Shown piece after piece: positions 36,101 through 46,985 of a stretch of 64,000 nt of DNA. Below the pieces are notes generated by a model. It was given only the letters and a program-made list of their open reading frames with translations. It had not been told where the DNA came from and searched no databases. A program made the position numbers and the translations under genes. Each line of letters begins with the position of its first letter. The stretch's first letter is position 1. This stretch comes from Sphagnum compactum (lineage: Eukaryota; Bryophyta; Sphagnopsida; Sphagnales): NCBI GenBank assembly GCA_965153455.1, contig OZ234499.1:5315577-5379576 (forward strand), read 5' to 3'.

Positions 36101-38888
36101 ATTAATGACAAAGAAGCAGGGGGGGGAGGGGAGGGGGTCCTTGTCACCTGTGCTTCCAAATCTGTTTCTACACCAGTTGGTGTTGCAACCTGTGGTGGAA
36201 ACGATCTCACAACTGGGCCTGCATCTACAGAGACAGAACTTGAAAGGTGATCTCCAACAGGCCGTTGGTTTCCACCTGTTCCTACATAATGTTTGATTGC
36301 ATCTTGTGCCCCAAGAGCCTGGGAATCCAGCAATGGGGGAAGAACTGAATCTGTTGAAGAAGAATGGAATTCAGACTGCTCTGATGGAGGTTCATGGTGA
36401 ACAGCAAAAGGTTGGCTTGCAGCAGGAGAAGGAGAAGCCTGTGCTGGTGCAGGCTGAATAGGTGGTGTTCCACTTGATCTTAAAATGTCTGCCATAGTTC
36501 CATGCCCTGATCCCCATGCCCCTTGTAGAACAGGAGGTGAGAATGTATGGATTGAGCTTCCAATGAGTGTATTCCCTGACTTCCCAGCTGTCAACATTTG
36601 TGTCTGTGCTGGAGTGGATAGAGAACTGCTGTTTCCAACACTTACACCAATAAGAATCATTTCAACACAGGCAACATGCCCAGAAGACATTTCCAGCAGA
36701 AAAGTTTTACTTGGTATACTTCAGGAAACAGAAAACAAGAATACTTGAGAAGGAAACATGGGACAAACACCATTCAGTCAAATTCCCAGATCAATACTGT
36801 ACTCAGGTGCTTGATCATCCCATTTTGACCTTAAGATCCTAACACATGAGAACACTCGGCTGTTGTTGTTGAAGGACTAGTAACATGGCAGTCATTCATC
36901 AGAATGAGAAGATACTGCTATAGAAGAACACATTTGCAATCAGAGCATTCATAATGGAGACACTAGAAAGCTTCACATAGACCTTGGTTCATGATACTCA
37001 CATAGTGCCTGCAGCCAAAGAATGTTGGAGTTGGCTGTGCGGCAGGGTTGACGAATTTGGAGTAGAGACTCCGCTGGAGCTCAGCATGCTGGAATGGATC
37101 CCATTCTCTCTCGCTGGAAATGGCTTACCCCGTCCACTTGAGTACTCTAACCACTCCAACAAAGACCACAAAAGATCCACTAAATGTTCTTAGAAGCAGT
37201 AGGCCTTAGACAATTTCTGAAGCACTTGAACAGGATATGAGACATATATACAGCAAGTTGAAATAAGAATGCCTGAACTTCTGGTAATGAATCAGATACA
37301 GGACAAACCCCACTTATTAGAATATTGTGATAGCTTTTACAATACATTTGGTCGTGAAACAGTTCTGAAGTCACAAAAACTCCACATGAGTAATTGGGTC
37401 CTAGCTTTCAAATACAACAAATCAGATGATATTTGAATAAAACACAGAAAGTGAATTCAAAACCGGCAGACACAACCTTGGATGCCTTTGCTACAGGGGA
37501 GAATGCAACTTTGACTACCAGCAAGGTAACAATCTCAGACAGAGCTTGAACCCTTCACTTTATTAGTCAGCAAGTGTAATGATAGTTTATCAACAAAGCA
37601 CACTTTCAGCTCAAAATACTCTGGGGTCTTGACTTGGGTTGTCAATGAGGTGGCAGAAGATACAGAATTATAGTGCTAATTGCATACCCAGCGAGGAATG
37701 CCGAGTGACAGAGTATCCTCTCCCAGCTCCACCACGCCCACCTCGTGTAGGGTTACCTCCACTGCCAGGCCATGCTCTCAAGTCTGCTGATTCCTTATTG
37801 GCTCCACCCTAAATTATCACCTCCAATGAACGGAAAGTTCAGTATCACTATCCACAGGGCAACTTGAGAGTTTCTGTATGCCAGAGAGATAATGCAACGT
37901 ATAACCTCACCTCTTTCTTCTTATCTCGCCTCCTCTTAACTTCATGGAAGTGGGCTGCACCATCAAGGCCAAAGCACAGGAATGTCAGCACTGTAAAGAA
38001 AATACAAGGAATGACTAGCATTTGCAGGCAAATAAAAGAACAATATTTGCATGTCAAAAATGTTCGAGCTGTTGTACAAAAGAAGAATTTTCCATCAGCT
38101 GGTACAGAAACTGCAGGGAAACTGATCAACAATATGAAAGCAACAGTCAAGAAAACAGTTTCCAAACCCTAGCTGCTAGGGTACAAAATACAAACAGCTC
38201 TATAAACCTTACTGACCCATTCTACACTATTCAATAAAGGTTCTAACATTCAGCAGCACAGAGCAAGCAGCATACTAGGTAATCAGAAAGATCTTCTCAT
38301 AACCTGTACAGCCCCAAATGCAGTTTCTGAAAGATGACCAGAGGCAGCATTTGCCCCATACATGGCTGCCAGGGGAGTGCATGACTGAATACTACACAGA
38401 AAATCAGCAGGTTCTGAAATTGCAGCTAACCAGCTCACTTTTGAATGCAGAACTTTAGGCATTAAGAGGCTCTATTGAGCGCTGGTACTGAATTATCCAT
38501 TGGAATGTACAACTAGATGAATGTTCCTTGCACAATTTCCCAGCGAGGGACAGCGGTCTCCTCGTTAAAGAATGCGTCAAGAAGAGACAGAAAAATCTGT
38601 ATTATCACGGCCGTGGCGACCAGCAACCACAGACAGACAATGTGTGTATAATGCTGTCCACTATGAGTATCAAGAAGGTTTGCTAATAAAAACAGGTAAA
38701 TCCTCGTTACCTTGGTTGAGGAGCCGCTGCGCAGTCTCATTCAAGTCCATGTTGCACTCTTTCAGCGTTGCATAAATCTCGTCGTCACTGTTCTCGACAA
38801 TCTCTTTCAAGCTCCGCACTACCTCCATCGCAGTAGGAGGTATCTTTAAACCTCCCCCTGCCACTCCTCCAAGCCTAGCGGTACTCAT
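33137..38888 (-). CDS. GIP1-like: GBF-interacting protein 1-like protein
   Basis: Ten exons on the minus strand: 38888-38711, 37954-37911, 37808-37688, 37146-37002, 36625-35931, 35724-35385, 35194-34906, 34658-34503, 34193-33678 and 33463-33137. They join to 2811 nt (936 residues) with every phase matching. The N-terminus (about residues 20-74) is the GIP1 N-terminal, UBA-like domain: IVENSDDEIYATLKECNMDL, then NETAQRLLNQ and, across the first intron, AHFHEVKRRRDKKKE. An RGG-like GGRGGAGRG stretch follows (about 95-105). The rest is long, disordered and rich in Ser, Pro, Gln and Tyr, as usual for the family, with GEGSAIWIQ near the end. Arabidopsis GIP1 acts in the nucleus, where it aids DNA binding by G-box factors. 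Related proteins bind other partners, so the role here is inferred. The start MSTARLGG could instead be 17 codons upstream (38939). Exons 5 and 6 have alternative acceptors. Confidence 0.87.
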
Positions 38889-39168
38889 TTCCCCCCCTGT
38901 CCCTCGCCTCACTCCCTCCCTCTCCTCTCCTCTCATCACCCAAACTTAATGCCGCAAACCCCCACACTGTCAAAGAAAAGGTAACCCTAAAAAAGAAGGC
39001 TTTCCAAGGATGTTATACGACGAAGAGAAAACAAAAAAAGGCTCGGAACAGAATCAAAGAAATTGCAGCAAATGCAAATATGGCGGCAAAACAGCAACAG
39101 CTCCAGAGCGACAGAAAAGCAGGCACTTGAAATACACTCTTGAGTGGCCGTAGAGACTGAAGAGCGCC

Positions 39169-39177
39169 AAACCCTAA
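39169..39177. promoter_or_regulatory. Telo-box upstream of the GIP1-like gene
   Basis: The motif AAACCCTAA lies about 280 bp upstream of the GIP1-like start codon. Telo-boxes are recognised by plant telobox-binding factors and are common in promoters of growth-related genes. One copy alone is weak evidence. Confidence 0.35.
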
Positions 39178-40380
39178 TCTCTGGGGAACTCTAAGGAACG
39201 CTCTCCCTTAAGAGGGCGGGAGATTTTATGAGAACGCTCTAACTCGTGAGGCAGGAGCCTGGGAACGTGTGTCAAGAGATAAGTCGAGAACGCTGGGAGA
39301 TTTGAGAACGTGATTCAATCACGTAATCACTTCATATGATCAAGGGAACACCCATCCCGCAGGGCGTTCCACATAGGAACGTGACGATCCCAGTAGGGTA
39401 AGCCATCGTACCGTTGGGGTTCTAATGGGTTTGACCAATGCCTTTCCCAAAGCGTAACTGGTCGTTCCCACCGTGGATTCAACAGGCAGGCACATCCTTC
39501 ACCGTTGATGCTTTCGAAAAGTCTGGAGCGTATTAACTTGGGTTTTCGCATTGCTTCGAATTAACGAATGACGATCAATTGTTTGACATAAGGTCAAAAT
39601 ATTAATATATGTAAAATATATTAAAGTTATCTGTAAAGTCAGGAAAAGACGGCACCGGAACCCCCTGTTTGGCCGCATAGGGGATGAGATTTCAAAAAAC
39701 AGGAAAAAAAAAAAAAGTACACTGAGCTTCAACTGGGCATGAAACTCAGTTTAGCAACAAATCTGGCGCTAAACTGAGTTTGCCCTGTCCTTTCTTTTCC
39801 TGAACGCCTTCAACCAATCACTGCTGCTGCTCCTGCTATGTGTACTTTAGTTCTAAATGTTCTCGAGCCTAGTGCATTAAATGCTGAGTCTCAGTATTTC
39901 ATACCCTTATTTTAGTCAATTTCGTGACTTTGCGGACCGACAGCCAGGAGGGGATGAAGCATCAAATGAGGGTGCAACTCAGGCCCAACACAGCATGCCC
40001 TATGACTTTGCGGATAACTCTACTAGTATTATTTTTTTAATTAATTATTAGACATTGATAATCCATGATATGTATAGATTGTCCATGAAATCATTTTCAC
40101 TTCCATTATTTTTTTAAATATGAAATTTAATTTTCATGCTTTCAAAAAGTCTGGAGCCCATTAATTAGTCCCATCTGGTACTATGCTTCAACTTCAGGTG
40201 GAAATTGGTTGACTTGAGTTAAGAATTTCATATCAATTTCTAAGTGGGTTGTGTGTACTATGTAGCTATTTTCAGAGGTTTTGAGTAGGTGAGTTTGCCG
40301 GCAGGCTATTTCTTTACACTCGAGACATCAGAGTTATCCATATGAACTAAGGCCAGAGTTTATTTTAAGGATTTTGTGAT

Positions 40381-40489
40381 GTAGCCAAAGTGGTGATCAC
40401 CCAGAAAATAATTTAGCCAAATGTGGCTACATACTAGATATGAAAGTAGGGGAAAAAAAAAAACAGAATCCTTCCATATTCTTGGCTAC
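40381..40489. repeat. GTAGCCAA inverted-repeat element, copy 1
   Basis: It begins with GTAGCCAAAG and ends with CTTGGCTAC, which are reverse complements. It holds an internal near-palindrome, TAGCCAAATGTGGCTA. Length is 109 bp. Two related copies lie at 52778-52883 and 53014-53120. Flanks are also shared for about 10 bp on each side (TTTTGTGAT before, GGAACTTATCA after). It is probably a tiny MITE. Confidence 0.6.
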
Positions 40490-41225
40490 CTGCTGGAACT
40501 TATCATACAGATCTGGCAATTTGAAAAAAGATTTTCAAAACCTGGCGAATTTGGTCCTTTTTTCCATAAAAAAGACTTTGTATAGGTCGAAATCATATTT
40601 GTTTAAAATTGTATATTTGAAGGGTATTTTTTGGATTTCAAATCTTTTTGGAAAGTAATGATTATTGGAATTGTATGCAATATGTGCAGTTACTAATTAA
40701 ATTATTTTTCAAAAAAAAATTAAATTTATTTCATAAAAGTGCTGAAAATTCGAAAATCAAGAACATTGATTGTATATTTTGAAAGCATTCAAAATCTTTT
40801 TTAATATGTTCTATTTATTGAAAACTAGATACACAATGATGGTATCTTATGTATTGAGCCACCTCCATCATAATGAGTGTTTGAATTTTTCATTGTTTGT
40901 AGCGTGCTAAATCAATTGATTTTGAAATTTGTGAATGATTTTTTTATAAATATTTGTAATACAATATGGGAACATTTGGAAAAAAATTGAAGAAATGAAT
41001 ATAATGATTATAGAATACTGAAATCACTTTTAATGTGTCATAAGACATGTTTTTCTTGGGTAATGGACTCCTTGAAAGACTTCAATTTAATTAGATTATG
41101 GAGTGGTCACAAAGATTCATCCATATTGGCACATTTGGCTCATTTAAGCAAAATGCACCTTTATAGATTTTATTTGAAAATGTTGTTTAGATGTTTATGA
41201 ATTTGTGTTTAATTTGTTGGTGTAA

Positions 41226-41700
41226 TGAAACAAGGCACATAGTTTGGTAATCTAAATACGATGTAAACAAGTTTATGGTTTAATTAGTAAGCTTGAATAG
41301 ATTTTGAATGACATTGTTGTGTTGATGCATTTGTCCATATGTGGTATATTTGTCTTTTATTGATGGTTGTGTAGTCAAAGAACAAAAGTTTGAATTTTTG
41401 TGTATTCATGAAGTTATGTAATGTCGTGGATTGACATGTTTCTATTAAGATATCGACATTGAAATCTTCTATGATGATTATTGGAATGTTTTGAGTCATT
41501 TGATTAATGATGGTTTCTAATATACAACAAAATAATTTACTTGCATTTTAGGTGGCTTGTAGACTACAATTAAATACAATGTTTTTCATGTGTTGCCATT
41601 GAAAAATGCAATAATAAATTCAACACCAACATTTGTCAACGAATTTGCTTGTATGAATGTGAATTCTTCACGATAAGATTTAAACGATTTGAGTGTGAAT
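41226..41700 (-). pseudogene. Decayed endonuclease domain of a retro- or Helentron-type element
   Basis: On the minus strand, fragments of an endonuclease/exonuclease/phosphatase-fold domain follow one another: IVVYKPPKM (about 41570), then the 71-codon open part (41499-41284) with IIIIEDFNVDI, FMNTQKFKLLFF and QIYHIWTNASTQQCHS. After an in-frame stop come NHKLVYIVFRLPNYVPCF. The usual motifs are GDFN, IDHIWTN and DHKP. Here GDFN reads EDFN, IDHI reads IYHI, and DHK reads NHK, so catalytic residues are lost as well as the frame. The CHSxxxQAY and RLPNYVP words are, from memory, like those in animal helicase/endonuclease (Helentron-like) elements rather than ordinary plant LINEs. That subclass call is tentative. 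Confidence 0.5.
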
Positions 41701-42139
41701 CCATATCATGTAGTAGTTTGAAATTGATACATTTCTTGTTCAATAAGACGACCTACTTGGAAATTTTTAATGGACAATGTAGATAATAAATATAATTTTC
41801 CTTTGGAATAAATTCGAAATAGTGTTGTATATGTTTAAACATGTTTTGTTACAACTAGCAGGGTTGAATGCTAAATGTTCAAGGGTTAAACCTTATGCAT
41901 GTGGTGTATAGTGTGTCTTGTAGCTAGTTGTATAAGAAATTGGATTATTGTGATAGTGTGAGATGGGTTGTTACATATTTGTATTTTGATGACCTTTTGT
42001 TCAATTGGTGTCTAATTTTTATTAAGTGCAAGGGATTATTTGTAAATGTGTGAATTTTCTAACCTAATGTTGAATCCAATGTGAGGATTACAAAAATTGA
42101 TCCATATCAAAAGATTTGAAACATTTTTTGTACATTCTT

Positions 42140-42839
42140 CAAATGAACTTTGCATCTACAATTCCTTGAAGCAATGTAGAGTAAAACCATTTTCAACTAT
42201 AATATGATTTTGAGTCTACCTTAGGTGCAACAATTGGAATATGATTACCATTTGTGGCACCTAGAATGTATGGAATTCCATGCAAGCTCTCAAAACCAGT
42301 AGTCATTTGTTTGATCTTGTTTTTAATCAATTTAAGGATCACCAATGGTTTCAAGCGCTTTCTAATTACTAAACATAATTCTCTCACTATAATTGATGTT
42401 GAACTTTCTGTAATGCCATAAACCTTTCCACACATTTGTAAACAATTCCCGTTACCTAGTCATGCACGAGCAGTTATTATTTTAGTTTGAACATGGATGT
42501 TTTCTCTCATGTGTGTATTTTTTCGTTCAGGATATGGACTCACAACCCTAATCAATGAACAAAATGTGTCATAACTTAACCTCATTCATTGTTGAAACAT
42601 CTTTTGAGAAAAGCTCCCTAAAAGTTGATTCTTCATGTATCCCACCACCCTCTCATACCTTCACATGTTGCAAACTTTTGATGCCACGTCAACAAACTCC
42701 ATGAAAAAAACATTGCATTCATCATACTCCAATGTTGTCCAATAGTTATTCACTCCAATGCAACCACTTGTGCAATCACTCAATGCATGGCCATAGAATA
42801 AACAAGAGCCACCAAAATCTTGTGCCTACACTCATCCAT
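42140..42839 (-). pseudogene. PIF/Harbinger transposase pseudogene
   Basis: The minus-strand translation, broken by several stops, follows the Harbinger (DDE_Tnp_4) pattern: DTFCSLIRVVSPY, LGNGNCLQMCGKVYGITESS, then TSIIVRELCLVIRKRL, HGIPYILGATNGNHIPIVAP, SKSYYS and, after a stop, FYSTLLQGIVDAKF. The first catalytic Asp, normally in GAIDGTHIPI, is Asn. The C-terminal half, with the remaining acidic residues, is missing. The longest open piece is 42435-42193. It is dead, and no terminal repeats were found. Confidence 0.7.
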
Positions 42840-43429
42840 TGTATGTAGTAAAAATAAAGAAGAAAAACATAAAATAGAAAATAGAAAACACCATGAAAAA
42901 TGGAAGAGAATAAGAAAAAAAATAAAACAATAACCTAATCTTCTCACATGTCAATCACACATTTTTTATATTGGACCGTTGAATTGGACATCAAGCCTTT
43001 ATACACACTCATTGTATCTTAGGGGAAAAAATAATCTTAATGCAAAGAAAGGTCCAATTCAAGGTTCAATTTGCTTCAAATTGGTCCTTGGGCTTTTGGT
43101 CCTTAAACCCTTCTCTAAAGTGGCCTTAAATAATGTTATGGTGTTGTCAACCTCACAATATTGCAAAGAGAACAAGGAAATTCTAGCAACATTTTAACAA
43201 GCCAAGAGGTTGTTGGAAGTCTCTTATTGAGAATCAATTATATTAAAGTGATAATTTTCTTCAATCTAAATGCGTGCCACAATCTCCTGAGTAGAAAGTG
43301 CAAATGATGATAATCAAATTTGGCATCAACCATCCCTTACATCCAAGAGGATGAATGTTACCTTCCATGCACAATGATCTTATATCCTTGCCTTCTAATG
43401 TAACCAAGGAAGGTTATCAATGCCTTATA

Positions 43430-43900
43430 GCAAGGTGAAAATATCCCATTTAACTTTGGTTCTTTTCCTCTCATCACAACCTCCCAAATGAAATTGTGAA
43501 TTAGACCCTTGAGTTGAGCACACATGCTATAAGTGAGACTTCAACATGTTGTGAACCACATGGTTGCCAAAAGTACCTGATTAGTGACAAGAACCTTGCT
43601 TGCCAAAGAAAACATCTTGATTGACCAAGTAATAAAGCTTTCATAGTTTGTAAGAATCTATCAAAATTCACCACATTTGGAAGCTTGAATTCTACAAGCA
43701 CACCCAAATATCAGATGCCTTGTTTCTTTGGGATCCATTCATTCCATCCTTGTAGCCTTCGTTTGTGTCATGACGCTCATTGGATGCCCAAATTCTAATA
43801 GATTTGGCCCAAGTAATTTTTGGCACCAACTACTTTGCAAAAGATGTCTATAATAGACTTGGCTCATTCCAAGATATGCACAAACCTATCCAAGAAAAGG
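43430..43900 (-). pseudogene. LINE-type reverse transcriptase fragment
   Basis: Minus-strand text matches the C-terminal third of plant LINE reverse transcriptases: FCKVVGAKN, KITWAKS (usual KINWAKS), YLGVLVEFKLPNVVNF, LLLGQSRCFLWQARFLSLIR and, after stops, NFIW and RTKVKWD. Frames shift at least twice and stops interrupt it. Only 43707-43501 stays open. The polymerase active-site FADD was not found. The fragment is 5'-truncated or internally decayed. Confidence 0.6.
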
Positions 43901-45075
43901 AATGTGTCATTAATGAAACACTAATCATGCACCACCTCCCCATTAAGCAAAGTGACCAAAAAGCATCTTCGAAAGAAAGGAGATTGTGTGACATATGATG
44001 CTTTTACTTGTTATTTGTTGAATGTTGCAAATTCCATACAATTTCTTTTCACATAGAAACTTTGGTGTAGGTGTGAATGTGATGGGTATGGAGTTTGGAT
44101 CTAAAAATGATTGTGAAGATCAAAACCAAATATGTAAAAACTAAAGACGCTTAACATTAATATCGAAGAAACAATTTTTACACACAACCACATGTTGTGA
44201 AAATCATGTGTTTCTATCACACATGGACACAAGAAAGGGTTAATAAACATCTCCATGAAGAAAAACAAAAACATGAAATAAATTTTGACAATTATTAATA
44301 TTCATAAAATATTGTTATGTGGAAACAATTGTTTTTCACAACCAGAATTATCACACTTCCAAATAAAGAAAATGAAAACATTTTTCCACCTCTTAACCCC
44401 CTTCTTTTACACACAAAATTAAAACCACTAATTCATTTTTTATAAAATTAATGACATTTGGTCAAATATTGGTTGTAATTGAAATTGAACATTTTTAATC
44501 TCTCTTAATTTTCACTTACTTCTACAAATCTTTTGGTCAGACATTCAAATTAAATTTTAATTCAAATAATAGTTTAAATGCACTTGGTTAAAATTGAGAT
44601 AAATTTTAATTCATTCAATTATAAAATTATAGTCAATTACGTTGTTTTGGTCACTTAAAAAAAACGTTTTACTGAAAATTAAAATTAAAATTAAAATAAT
44701 TTATAGGTATTCCATTCATTTTTTTTTCTTTTAATCATTTGTGTAATGTTTCCAATTACCAAAAAAAAGATAAATTGATTTTTATATTTTTCCCCTAACC
44801 ACACTCTACAAAGGTCAAATGTTATATTTCATGCAAAAATGATTATTAGATTTAAAACATCTGGCTGAAAACTATTGGGTTCAAAATCTGTCGACCAATG
44901 TTCAATTGGAATGAAATAATCAACATGATTTCAAATTGATCCAATTAGTTTAAGTGATAGGGTTGAACTTTGAAATGGACAACCTTTGAAACACTTGTTA
45001 TACAACAAGTCTTCATAGTTATTGTTTTTGCACCATGTGCAATTGTAATTGCATATGAATAAATTCTAATTTGTT

Positions 45076-45392
45076 GGCCTTGCCTACCGAGTGAGGATAT
45101 TGTGTTTATATTCATTATAAAGTATATTAGCTTAAGCGATTTTTGCCCCTAGGTAATAATAGGTCTATTTTTATATGAGGATTTTTGAAAGATGATATTT
45201 TTGCTTGTGTTGAAATTTGAATTTTGTTATATAGTTCTAATCCCTTGAAGGATTTTGGTTTCTTCTAGAGGACTTTTGGAAGATAATATTTTTGCATGGT
45301 GAAATATTTGAGTTTCCATAAGTTTTCTTTTGCCTTAAGATATGTTCAAATGTAAATGGCAAGGTCACAGTGTGACACACCTCTTGTTTTAA
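45076..45392 (+). repeat. Dispersed repeat family B, copy 2
   Basis: It aligns with 30406-30716 over its whole length with scattered substitutions and small indels. It starts at GGCCTTGCC and carries GGCAAGGTC near the right end, followed by CACAGTGTGACACACC. Confidence 0.65.
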
Positions 45393-46399
45393 TATTTTAC
45401 ATGCATTTGCTCCCCATATGATAGGTAGTTATGAAACATATCATAACCATAATATTGGGTCCCCTGAATTTTTTGTATAACACATTCTATGGGCATGACC
45501 ATTGAAGATATTGTAAAATGCCCACACTACACATTACATTTTACTAAAACCCCGTGATTAAGGAAAAAAACTCTAGATTAATTTAAGGTCGATTCAAGGA
45601 TTTCACAATTAAAAGTAATGATTTTATTTGCATTCTATCTTTCTTTAATTTTTAATTAAAAAACTAAAAAATCAAAAAATCAAAATGATAAATAATGTAA
45701 TGTAGTACTATATATTTTTGTATATGGTGTAATGCTTGATGCAAACATGTGTATCAAAAAATATTTTTTCTTTTTCAAAATTTATAATAATTACAAATTT
45801 TAACTAGTACAATGAGTGAATGAATTCATATCCATTTAATACTAATAAACCCTAATCCATGACTACATAATATTCTCGAGACATCCTAGAAGTTATGGTC
45901 TAAATTCTCCTAAAAATATGGTTACTTTGGGCCATTTCTTCAAAAAACCATCTATAAGATTTGTAGTCTTTTTATTTTTCTTGCCAAACAACAAAATTTT
46001 CACCCGAATTTTTTTTTTGTTGGTTTGTAAACAACAAGATTTATAGGATAACTATAAAAAATATACACAAATATATGGGGTATATCAAATAAGCTTATTC
46101 CTAATGATGAAAAAAAGAAGCTTATATGACCAATCAAATTATTAAAATGCAAGTCTTGAATTTTTTTGAGTTAACTTCAGCAAGTTGGAAGTTAAATGTT
46201 ATAATAACATCATAAGTTTTTATCAAAAAATTTATTCAAGGTGTTCATAATATTAACAAACAAGGTTATGGCACATTGTTGTTTGTTTATTTTCCTAGTG
46301 ATGTTTTTCTCAAATGCCGATTTCTACATTTTCTCATCCTAGACTATGCAATAATGTAATAATATAATGTCTTAAACAACTACCAACCCCCTGCGCAAC

Positions 46400-46985
46400 A
46401 AATTCAACCACAACCATGTTCCATTACTACCCCAACACCGGTTAGTCAACACTTAGGTTGGCAACAACATGTTACACCACTGATAGTAGGACAATCTAGG
46501 GTTGTACCATATCCACCACATCCAATGTGGTATATAATATAATTCCACCCTTTATACCCATGGAATTTCTTAACATGTATTTTATATACTATTCTGGAAT
46601 CAAAGGATCTGATCCATTGATTTTGGGAAGAAAGGAAATATACATGCAGTCAATATTACCCAATTAGAATTGGTGCCACCTATTGAACAACTGGAGCAAA
46701 CTTTATATCTTGTTAGAGCTCCAACCTCTAGATTATAACAACTGGTTCTAATTCCAAAAGGTGTACCCATTCAACAAGTAGTGGTAACATATTTATTTGT
46801 TAACATATTTGTTGCCATTGGACTACATGTCAATGGTATTGATGTTCCAATTCAACAACCAAGAAGGGGTAATTCCAAAAGAAAATTTAAATTGTTTTAT
46901 GATTTGTGGCCAAATTTGGCTAAATCTTATTTTGGATGATTACCAATCCACCTACCTTGCAAATTTGAAAAGAAAAACCTTAATA
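46400..46985 (+). pseudogene. Unidentified decayed coding fragment
   Basis: Plus-strand frames read like protein but are broken by stops and frame changes. First comes a Pro/Gln-rich part around 46385-46540 (PTPVSQHLGWQQHVTPLIVG, PYPPHPMWY). Then from about 46660 come VPPIEQLEQTLYLVRAPTSR and, after a stop, LIPKGVPIQQVVVTY, GLHVNGIDVPIQQPRR and FKLFYDLWPNLAKSY. A further frame change follows near 46940. I do not recognise the family. It may be a dead cellular gene or a transposon-encoded protein. Confidence 0.35.

Larger units (their letters stand above)
38889..41225. other. GIP1-like promoter side and AT-rich spacer
   Basis: The first 400 bp, upstream of the minus-strand GIP1-like start, are GC-richer and contain a telo-box (39169-39177) and repeated GAGAACG/GGGAGATTT words at 39180-39320. 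Beyond about 39.6 kb the sequence is AT-rich and holds one copy of the GTAGCCAA element (40381-40489). A 74-codon frame at 39327-39551 (minus) resembles nothing I know. Confidence 0.5.

Noticed and set aside
37848-38165. Longer exon 2 of the GIP1-like gene using the upstream acceptor near 37993
   Set aside because: It keeps the frame but would insert hydrophobic residues (LTFLCFGLDG) into a conserved domain. The acceptor at 37955 joins NQ directly to AHFHEVKRRRD as in the family.
39327-39551. 74-codon minus-strand frame with protein-like composition
   Set aside because: No known motif, no partner exon, and it lies in the upstream region of the GIP1-like gene.
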